Shown: positions 56,044 through 64,000 of the stretch, one piece after another
How positions within the stretch are numbered: the first letter of the stretch is position 1
Layout of the letters: every line of letters begins with the position of its first letter
Source: Rhizoclosmatium globosum
Taxonomy: Eukaryota > Chytridiomycota > Chytridiomycetes > Chytridiales > Chytriomycetaceae
Length of the DNA: 64,000 nucleotides
Reading direction: 5' to 3'
Assembly (NCBI GenBank): GCA_002104985.1
Contig: MCGO01000069.1
Span: 62,001-126,000 of the forward strand
Notes under the pieces: generated by a model
Told to the model about the DNA's origin: nothing
Database searches by the model: none
What the model saw: the letters and a program-made list of their open reading frames with translations, nothing else
Position numbers and translations under genes: made by a program

Positions 56044-56167
56044 ACTGAGGAAGTTGTGATGAAAACAAGGAAGTTGTAGAGTAAGAGGAGGGAGTTTAAT
56101 TATATGAGTTTAGCGTGGTCAATGAAAGCTATATAAAAGACTAATGCGGAACTGTACACTTGTGTTT

Positions 56168-57097
56168 CTACCGAAATCCCCTCTCCAACTCTGCCTCCAA
56201 TTCCGCTTCTACTTCCTCAACAAACCCCTTCAACAATAAATTGAACTCGTTGGCACACTGTGCAATCACGGAATGTCCAGCCCCCACAAACACGCGATAT
56301 ATCCTTGCCTCCAATACCTCTGCAAGGTATTCTGAGTTGACTGGATCCACAAGATGATCCTCCGTCCCTGTCGCAACAAATACAGGAATCCCTCGAATCC
56401 TCATCAACCTTTCCCGATCAACATAATGCGACAAAGCCGCACACAACTGCCCAAAAGACCCCTGCTTTCTCGGCGCAGGAACCCTTGAATTCCTCGTCTC
56501 AAACAACTCCATAATCCAGTCCCGATTCCTCCTTCCATCCCCCAACCGAACCTGATCCAACCACTCCTTCGGAAACATCAAATTCAACCGTCGCCCTCGT
56601 ATTCGCCAATCCATTCAACGAGGCAATATACGGAACCCTCACCATCCCTTTCACAGGTGTCCTAACCCTTCCCGCATGAGTACTAACCAACGTCAGCGAT
56701 GCAACAAGGCCCTTCCACGCACCCAAAACAAACTCCTGCGCAATCATCCCACCAAGACTCACACCAACAACATGAACCCTCTCCGTCCACCCAACACTCT
56801 CCACCAACGACAGTGCATCTCTTGCCATAGCCCCACTCGAATACGGAGGCGCCGGTGTATCACTGAACCCAACGCCACGGTTGTCAAACACCAAACAGGA
56901 AAAGTTTGTATCTGGGAGCGAGGCAAAGTGCTCGAATTGGAGGCTCCAGTTTTGGTGTGATTGTTGAGACCCATGATGAACAGGATTTTGATTGGACCTG
57001 TGCCGTGGATTTTTGACCAGAGTTTGAAGGGTGGTTGGGTTGGGTTGTGCGTTATGAGGGTGTAGCGGCCGTTGAGAGGGGCTGGGATTGAAAGCAT
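56168..57097 (-). CDS. Alpha/beta-hydrolase 1
   Basis: This is a single exon from ATG 57097 to the stop at 56168. It has the alpha/beta-hydrolase order: ILFIMGLNN (oxyanion strand), CLVFDNRGVGFSD, the nucleophile elbow HVVGVSLGGMIAQE with Ser in G-x-S-x-G, GIPVFVATGTEDHLVDP with the acid, and VFVGAGHSVIAQ with the catalytic His. All three triad members are therefore visible. Two homopolymer problems break the frame: one base missing in the A4 run near 56950 (before WSLQFEHF) and an extra T near 56585 (before MFPKEWLDQ). The family includes esterases, lipases and dienelactone-type enzymes; the substrate is unknown. It is a tandem paralogue of the next gene. Confidence 0.8.
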
Positions 57098-57164
57098 CTT
57101 TTCGTGGGAGGAATAAGTGTTTCTGGAATACGTTTATTTGTCATACGTGGGAATTACGTAGTTT

Positions 57165-58057
57165 TCATAATCCCTCAATAAAACTCTTGAGGGTAGCGTT
57201 GTATTCCTGACTACATTCCACGTTGACGAGGTGACCCGCCCCTTCAAACTCGCGATACACTTTCGCCTCCAACACTTTCGCTAAATACTTTGAATACTCG
57301 GATTCACAAGTTGATCATTCGTTCCCGTAACAACCAGCACAGGGACCTTCTTATCCACAATCCCTTTCAACCTCTCCTTCGAAACGTAATGCTTCAACGC
57401 TGCTGAAAAACTGAGCATTCGCAGCATCAACAGACTGCTCCGGATCTTCCATCAACGCATCCACACGAACCTCCTGATTACTCTTCCCTTTCACATCCAC
57501 CGACTCCTGCCCAAGCCACTCCCTCGAATAATTCAACGCAACAACACCAACCTTCTTTGCCCTCATATCCGTTGTAAACATCAACTTCGGGATCCCAAGA
57601 ATACTACCAAGCGGTGGCATAACCTTTCCAGCATTCGTACTCGTAAGTGTAAGAGACGCAACCAAGCCATCTGGCGCAGCAAGTACAAGCTCTTGGAGTA
57701 TCATACCGCCCATCGAACTTCCAACTACATGCACGCCTTCGGTCCAACCGACATGCGTAAGTAGGGATAGAGTGTCAAGAGCCATTAACGGAGTCGTGTA
57801 AGGACCCGGCGGAGCGTCGCTGAACCCGACACCGCGGTTGTCAAACACGAGACAAGTGTATTCGGGAGAGAAGAGAAGTATGTGTATTGGTAGCACCATG
57901 ATCGGTGGGTTGTGTTCATGCCCATGACAAATAAGAGCTTGGTGGGGCCTGTGCCGAACTGTTTGTACCAGAGTTTGAAGGGTGCTTGGTTGGGGTGTGA
58001 GATGTTGGCGTAGCTGCCTCCAGAGGGGGCGGGTGGTGCGGACTCGTGGGTTGCCAT
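57165..58057 (-). CDS. Alpha/beta-hydrolase 2
   Basis: A single exon from ATG 58057, with the same layout as the neighbouring hydrolase: LLFVMGMNTTHRSW, CLVFDNRGVGFSDAPP, the elbow HVVGSSMGGMILQE, VPVLVVTGTNDQLVNP and EFEGAGHLVNVE. The triad Ser, Asp and His are present. Three one-base errors are inferred: a missing C near 57862, an extra T in the run near 57413, and a missing base near 57300, before YSKYLAKVLEAKV. With these the frame continues to the TGA at 57165-57167. Substrate unknown. Confidence 0.78.
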
Positions 58058-58484
58058 TTCAAGTTCAGTTTAAATTATTTTTATATTATTTTTGGAATAC
58101 AAGCGCAATCCAATCGTTTATTACATATACGATAATATGCTTGCGTTACTTAAAAATTTACAGTATTTACTGCCCCATTGTTTTGCACTTGACCTTGAAG
58201 AAAATGACAGAAGATCCGAAAAGTCGACGTTCTAATCGAAAGATGGTTCACTTAAGTTAATGAGGTATCGCAACATATTTAACACCCGCACTCCTTCACT
58301 TGGCTACCTTGGTGTCCTCTTTCTTCTACTGTTTTTACTCAGTTTACTCAACACAGATATATCAGAAACGGCTACGTTTTCGAGGTGCACTGTTTTCGTT
58401 AACTAATTCTTTAATGAAGTTAAAGCGCGAACCTTGTTCCGACTCAAATCAAGTTTTTCAAAGTGAATCATTTTTACATGGAAT
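58058..58484. other. Intergenic region, about 430 bases
   Basis: AT-rich sequence between the start of hydrolase 2 and the end of the leucine-rich-repeat frame. No gene or repeat recognised. Confidence 0.5.
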
Positions 58485-59467
58485 TCAGGTTGCCTGACAT
58501 TCCACACTAAAAATCTTCAACCCAACAATGTTGCCCACACTCTTTCCAGTTTTCAATTGTTTTATCAAAAATCTGTACTCACAATTCAAATTTCGAAGAC
58601 GAATCCCTTTCAATGGCTCCAGAGTTGTAATTTTGGTTTGAGTGCAGTGTAATTTCCGAAGAGTGAATATCTCAGCGAGAGGTGAAAGATCCGCCACAGA
58701 CGTATCCGAGATAAATAATTCTTTCAAGATTTTGTGATGTTGAAGAAACAATAGGTCCGAAAAGCTGACATTGTGTTGCAGGGATAGGCGGTTTAAGCAC
58801 CGCAGAGTAGTTAGTGCCTGCACACCTTCATTGCTTATCCTGCAATTGCTTGCAAGTAAAATTTTAAGCTGAGCGGCATTTGCGATGGGATTAAGATTTG
58901 CGACTTGTGTGTCTGATACATCCAACTCCACCAACGTTGTCAACGCCTCAAGAGCGGACAGATCAGAAACCATGGTGCTTCTTAACATTAAAATTTCTAA
59001 TTGCGGGAGATATTTTAGAGTTGAAATGTCAGAAATAGGAGTTTCCTCGAGTTTTAAGATCTTGAGTTGAGAGCAATTCTTCAATGTAGTCAAATTGCTA
59101 ATGATACTCTGAGTCAAAATAAGAGTTTCAAGCTGCATCATTCCCGCAACAAATTGAATTGAATTGAGCTTCAAAGCTTCACTGAGATCGATTTCTCTCA
59201 AATTAACTAATGCCGCCAACACAGTCAGATCATGTTGAACAGTTTGATTGAGTCCGAGACATTTTAAATTTATGAGATGTTGTAATGGAGATAAATCTAA
59301 GTGCTTGTGTGAAACAAAGAACAAATTGGACAGGGACGTCAAAGATTTCAACGGGGATATATCAATCGCATTTGGAAGAATAAGATTCAATTCTTTGAGG
59401 TGCTGAAGGTTACTCAACGTTGATAGATTTGTTGCATTTTCTGATTCTACTTCAAGAAACCGGAGGG
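58485..59467 (-). pseudogene. Leucine-rich-repeat protein, C-terminal part (5' side cut by an insertion)
   Basis: The frame ends at 58485 and contains about a dozen 22-24-residue LRRs such as LKILKLEETPISDISTLKYL, LVELDVSDTQVANLNPI and LKELFISDTSVADLSPLAEI. The LxxLxLxxTxIxDLSPL pattern is of the short bacterial/amoebal-like class. No ATG opens the frame: it runs back to about 59467 and meets a TAG close to the end of the 4.1 kb element beginning at 59496. LRR coding of the same style resumes on the far side (63633-64000, same strand). The two may be halves of one gene separated by the insertion, or two gene copies. No signal peptide or other domain can be seen. Confidence 0.7.
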
Positions 59468-60429
59468 ACTGAGGTGCGTCGTGCCGCCGCTAGGACCTTT
59501 TTAGCTTGCTTTTTTGTGTATGAAATAAGAGAATTGTTTTATTGGATTAAGCACAGACACCAGGCACATCATCCCCAGTGAACAAACAGCACATCAAAGT
59601 CCCTGCAAGCGTCAATGACGTACAATACCTCTAGTGCGATGAACAACAACACTAATCAAGCAAGTGGGAGTGTGTCAAGGGAGGGTGATGGGGTTCCTTC
59701 ACACAGAAACATCAATGACCAGGCAGCAGACAAGGAAGCAGAAGAATAGAAGAGAGAAGATGAGGAGACTCCAAGAGTGGTGAGTATTTCGAACTTTCAA
59801 TCAATTAACTGATGGTTAAACAACAGAGTTGTTGACCAATCACTCTTGCCAGTGTATCAAAGTGTTAGAGAAAGTAACTGGATTGGCTGAAAACAAAATG
59901 CTTGTTAGTATGATGGATATGGAGGAAGAATTGGCTGTCAAACTGGCAGTTGTGGACATTACGGAGGTGGCAAAGAAATTCACAGAAAGTTCTTTAACAT
60001 ATGGTATGTATTAGCTTTGTGAAATCCAATACCTTTAAATTATTGGACTTCCTAAATTTTTCAAATCGGGCTTTATACCAGAAAAGGTATGGGATAAATG
60101 TGGAGACTAAATGTACCTATCCTACAAAAAGAGTTTCCAATCTGAAGAATTGTCATAATGCTACTACTTGTGCAAAACTTGACACTGCCTCCAAAAGTGT
60201 TAAAAACACAATTAGCCACATGGACACAATTACTGAGAAGCTTAAAATCAATGACAACACAAGTCTTAGGGTTAGCTTTTTATGGAGGAGTGTGTAATGT
60301 GAGTGGTAGTATAAAGGATTACTTTAATTAATGTGTCTTTCAGGAGATTTTATTGTACTTGTTGAGGTGTTTAGTATTGGTTGTGAAGGAAAGGGCAACT
60401 TTCGCAAGTCACATATAGCTGTGTCAAAA

Positions 60430-60932
60430 ATAGGGGTGGTCAAAGTGGAATAGGACAGACGAGGAATACATCGACGTTTTCTTCAACGAACTCACACTGG
60501 CCCAAAAGCTGTGCCTCCTATGGGATGAATACATTGTCGCCCATGGACGAGCAACGCAAGCTCTTGTACTTCTCGCATCCACAATCACTGTGCTTGCATT
60601 GTGGCTGTGGGTCCAAGCAGGTCCCTTACCATCTCCATTTCACCCTGAAAAGCAAAGTTTCATCATCTTGAAGTTAGTGGTTTGAAACCTGTAGATAAGG
60701 AGGGTCAGAGTTGCGGTTTCGAACATTGCCTCTTGAGGTGTTTTGTCATAGCGGATTGGGTGGTGAAAAGCGAAATTGAATCGCAAGACTCTAAGCAGCT
60801 CCCAAAAGCGGAATTGAAAAGCGAGGGAGAGGTTCTCTTTTGGATTCAAAAAGGGGATTTTGGCCATTTCAAAACTTTGCTTTTCGCACTTTTGAAAATA
60901 GTCCAAAATACCCAACTTTGACCACCCCTAAT
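60430..60932. mobile_element. MITE-like unit 1 with captured coding sequence
   Basis: Bounded by TAGGGGTGGTCAAAGTGG at the left and its inverted form (CCAACTTTGACCACCCCTA) at the right, with TA at both ends. This is consistent with a Tc1/mariner-type non-autonomous element. The left part contains an open segment (EEYIDVFFNELTLAQKLCLL, then ALVLLASTITVLALWLWVQA) that looks like real protein with a TM helix. The right 290 bases are shared, inverted, with unit 2. Confidence 0.6.
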
Positions 60933-62570
60933 AGCTGCGGATCATTTAGCCTCCACTTCAAAGGAATCAAAAACAAATGCTGGACCTATTTCTGACCCAT
61001 CCAAAGGATTCATGTCGCATTCTATGGACCCTTTCCACATTGATGCCATCGCTCAGCCCAATCTTTCAAAATAGTCTTTTGCCAGCAAAGATCATGATGA
61101 CTGCACCATTCCTGTTGAACCTGTCCATCAAGTTCCGACAGTTCAAGCTTCAAAAACGTATGTCCACTCAAGTCAGCGTGTTGTGGCTATTCAGCCACCA
61201 GTCAGTGTTACAGCTGCCTAAGGAATTACAACTCTCCTGGATCAACTGCCCCCGGCTTTGTCCTACAATGGTGCAGTTTCCTTCGTACTTTCATGCTGTT
61301 GATTTTAATAATTGGGATTTTCAGGTCCACAACTGCCGCTGGGTGAGGTTATCGCACTGTTGATTCTTCTTTGAATGACGTACTGGATACTGTACTTAGA
61401 GTCCAGATGGCTTTTGACAATGTGAACATAAGTGATCAGGTAGAATTCAATATTATTGCAAACTATACTTACACTTTTGCAATAAGATAGTTATATCTAT
61501 TGAAAGTTTCTGAATTAAGGCTATAAGGAGTTGAATGCCTATGAAAACAATTTCCTTTGCCCACAAGAGACTGAAGAAGTCCTCCCCTTAAAGGAAAAAT
61601 AGAAAGGTTTGTAAATCTGTGAAATCCAATAATTGACATATATTGGAAATAGGTACGGAGATAAGCTGATGGTTCAACATTTGTTGACATTAAACACCAA
61701 GCACTTGGACCATGTGGTCTCCTCCCTTTGGCAATGTTAACGCATTTCAGGGCTGGCCTGTACAGCTGGGAAGCTGCAAGTTTGGAGTTCTTCAGAGGAT
61801 TGATTCACTACTGTGTTGCTCTGCCAAAACCAGATCTGCACCTGCTAGCAGCCATGCGCTATACCAATAGATAGCTCTACATTTTGGCTGAATGATGTGG
61901 TACAGGTCCATGTTGGACGAGGGAGAAGGTTTCGCAGGAAGGCCAAAGAAAAGAATGAAATGACTGTAAGAGTTTGAAACTCCAATTTTGGACAAAACGC
62001 ACAATAGCTCTTGGAAGATATGGCACCAGCTATAAGGACAACATTAGTTCCTTTGACGCAGAGGAAACAAAATCACCAGCAGAATCAGACACTAAAATTA
62101 CTCAAGCTTCAGATGACCCAATCCCAGATGTAGTGCTTCTATCGCTGATGCTACTCCTCCACATCAAGATGGATCACCAAAACCAACATCCACAATATAA
62201 ACTTGAAGTAACCACGTCAAAAATCAAAGCTCCTTGTCTCAGTGAAATTTGTTCTAGAGTTCGAGCCTGTTGTTGCACCAACCTCAAAACCTGAGACAGA
62301 CACAGCTGGATGCAAGAGCTGATCATTAGCATTCTTGCATTGTTTGTAGGCTTATGTTTTCTTTTAGTTTTAATTGACAGCACTTCTCCTTCAGGTGTCT
62401 CTTGTCGTATTCTGTCACCACCTTTGATAGACATTCTCATGTCACTTGGCTTGAAAGAGCTTGCTTCTAATGCAAAAAAGAGTGGACAGTCCATTGAGAT
62501 TCTGCCAAATGAGAAGAGGCTCCTGAATTACTTGATTGGTTAGTTGTTCCATGGAGTATAATGCAACAGC

Positions 62571-63147
62571 CTTAGGGGTGGTCAAAGTTGGGTGTTTTGG
62601 ACAATTTTCAAAAGTGTGAAAAGCGAAGTTTTGAAATGGCCAAAATCCCCTTTTCGAACCCAAAAGAGAACCTCTCCCTCGCTTTTCAATTTTGCTTTTG
62701 GGAGCCGCTTTTGAGTTTTGCGATTCGATTTTGCTTTTCACGACCTAATCCGCTATGACAAACACCTCAAGAGGCTGTGGTTCGAAACTGCAACTCTGAC
62801 CATCCCTTTCCGACAGTTTCAAACTGCCGCTTTCAAAATGATGAAACTGCGCTTTTCAAACGCCCCAATGTTTGCTGCGAAGATTGGGGTGTTTGAAAAG
62901 TGATGTTTCAACCTTTTGAAAAGTGGTGGTTCAAAACCTGTTGACAAGGAGGGTCAGAGTTGAGGTTTCAAATCGCTCCTTCTTAGTGTTCTGCTTTTAG
63001 CGGTCTTGGTGGTGAATTGCGAAATCGAATCGCAAAACTGAAAAGTGACGCCAAATTGCGATATCGAAAAGCGAGGGAGAGCTTCGCTTTTCGTGCTTTT
63101 CAATCTTGTCCAAAATCCCTTACTTTGACCATCCCTATTATCCATAA
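62571..63147. mobile_element. MITE-like unit 2 (foldback)
   Basis: Starts TTAGGGGTGGTCAAAGTTGG and ends CTTACTTTGACCATCCCTA, inverted copies of the same terminus. The interior is largely palindromic: blocks such as GGTTCAAAACCTGTTGACAA and GCGAGGGAGAG appear in both orientations, and they also occur in unit 1. It is non-coding and probably folds back as a long hairpin. Confidence 0.65.
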
Positions 63148-63632
63148 GAGCAATTCTGATCATCTTCAGTCAAAACTTTATTGGAGACAATATCAACATT
63201 CCTGCTTTACCTAGAAGGCAACAAAGTCAACACATGGTCAATGGCCTAAACTCCAAACAGGTGCTGGAGGCGTGGGCAGCACATCCCTCCAAGAACAAAT
63301 GTTTGTAGTTTGACAGTTTGTGGATGCTAACGTTCATCTCATCAGAAAAATCTCCCTACCTGTATTCATACATTTCTCCAGCAATCTGGCACACTTTGGA
63401 CATGGAAGAAATTGTTGCACTGTACTTGTAAAGTTTCTCTGTATTTGGCTACTATTTTGTTTTTATGACGTTTGTTATGTTTTTTGTTCGTCAATGATGA
63501 TTCCAATAGGAATGTGTTATTGGAAATGAGTCATCACGTGACTTTGCAAAGTGACCTTGGCGGGGTTTGAAGTGGGTGCCTACACGGCCGGACGGAGAAA
63601 AACCACCTCTAGCTTTTAGCAAGCTAAAAAGG

Positions 63633-64000
63633 ACTCAATGTATCCTATACTCTTCAAGTTCATTGAATTCCATTCAAATACATTCAAATGCTCCAAAAGA
63701 GGAAACTCTCCAAGTCCATCTACTGCATAGTTTCGTACAGGGCAAATTATAGTCACGACATTTACTTTCAGTTCCCGCAAACTCCTACAGCAACGGATAT
63801 CTGAGAAATCTTCATTGCAAGCAATAACTTCGAGAGCTCTTAGTTTAGGAGGTTGGCAATCAGGCGTGAAACAGACAACATCACACTTCAGCTGCTCTAG
63901 ATTTACCAACAACTCCCACGGGACATGACAATTAGCTGAGCAAATATCAAGCCTTTTAAGAATTACAAAATGAATAACGTCTTGAGAGCATGAATAGTGG
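63633..64000 (-). CDS. Leucine-rich-repeat protein, N-terminal-side part (continues beyond window)
   Basis: On the minus strand the frame from the window edge to 63616 encodes LRR-like units: NLEQLKCDVVCFTPDCQPP, KLRALEVIACNEDFSDI, CRSLRELKVNVVTIICPV and PLLEHLNVFEWNSMNLKSI. It then reads a few codons into the insertion terminus (FLAC) and stops. Together with 58485-59467 it may represent a split gene. Confidence 0.5.

Larger units (their letters stand above)
59496..63632. mobile_element. 4.1 kb repeat-rich insertion with 14-base terminal inverted repeats
   Basis: The left end reads CCTTTTTAGCTTGC (59496-59509), and the right end is its exact reverse complement (63619-63632). LRR coding sequence lies directly outside both ends. 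No clear target-site duplication is seen. The inside is AT-rich with short broken frames and no recognisable transposase. It includes two MITE-like units (60430-60932 and 62571-63147). The element may be a decayed DNA transposon that collected later insertions. Confidence 0.5.

Noticed and set aside
59496..63632. Helitron or LTR retrotransposon as the identity of the 4.1 kb insertion
   Set aside because: It has short inverted rather than direct terminal repeats, no TC...CTRR ends, and no Rep/helicase, reverse-transcriptase or integrase motifs were recognised.
1..64000. CRISPR arrays, bacterial operons or prophage features
   Set aside because: The window has spliced eukaryotic genes throughout, and no regularly spaced direct repeats were seen; the short tandem repeats (GA, ACCTTAAT, CAAACCAAC) are microsatellite-like.

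Overview
The window is nuclear DNA of a fungus, most likely an early-diverging (chytrid-like) one. Genes lie close together on both strands and are interrupted by short GT-AG introns, mostly 40-80 bases. Some gene families are fungal or general eukaryotic housekeeping: complex I NDUFA12, Rab7, mitochondrial uL4, DOT1, Stm1/SERBP1 and the Pml1 FHA protein. Others fit a basal fungus better than Dikarya: three long hybrid histidine-kinase genes, a KH-KH-SAM Bicaudal-C-like protein, an Abraxas-like MPN protein, a CFIm68-like RNA-binding protein, MYND-finger proteins and DUF1254/DUF1214 proteins. The lineage is an inference; no rRNA gene is present to confirm it.

0-14.5 kb: an ankyrin gene entering from the left edge, a copy of a cyclin 3' end, a Ser/Thr-rich gene with an in-frame stop, the FHA splicing/retention protein, decayed gene fragments, then uL4m, Rab7, NDUFA12, DOT1 and an unknown basic protein. 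14.5-17 kb: a 2.4 kb element with terminal inverted repeats and TTAA flanks. 17-24.7 kb: a biotin-synthesis aminotransferase, a tandem pair of DUF1254/DUF1214 genes that both look broken, a cyclin T/K gene (the source of the copy at 2.4 kb) and an Abraxas-like gene.

24.7-35 kb: a signalling cluster. Two hybrid histidine kinases on the minus strand and a third on the plus strand flank a CFIm68-like gene. The third kinase has lost both its phospho-acceptor histidine and its receiver aspartate, so it looks like a pseudokinase. 35-49 kb: a proline/glutamine-rich protein, 3-hydroxyacyl-CoA dehydrogenase, three related MYND-finger genes (two divergent from a 100-base promoter), a TBC Rab-GAP and the KH-SAM gene.

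49-58 kb: two related multi-pass membrane proteins, an Stm1/SERBP1-like gene whose two introns each carry a box C/D snoRNA-like sequence, a membrane SH3 protein, a small membrane protein and two tandem alpha/beta hydrolases. 58-64 kb: leucine-rich-repeat coding sequence on both sides of a 4.1 kb repeat-rich insertion that contains two foldback MITE-like units.

An important caveat: about ten genes, mostly between 44 and 58 kb plus two further left, read correctly only if single bases are added to or removed from short homopolymer runs. The sequence is therefore probably an imperfectly polished long-read assembly, and frameshifts described here should not be taken as proof of pseudogenes. Splice sites were assigned by eye from GT/AG signals, reading phase and protein-family continuity.
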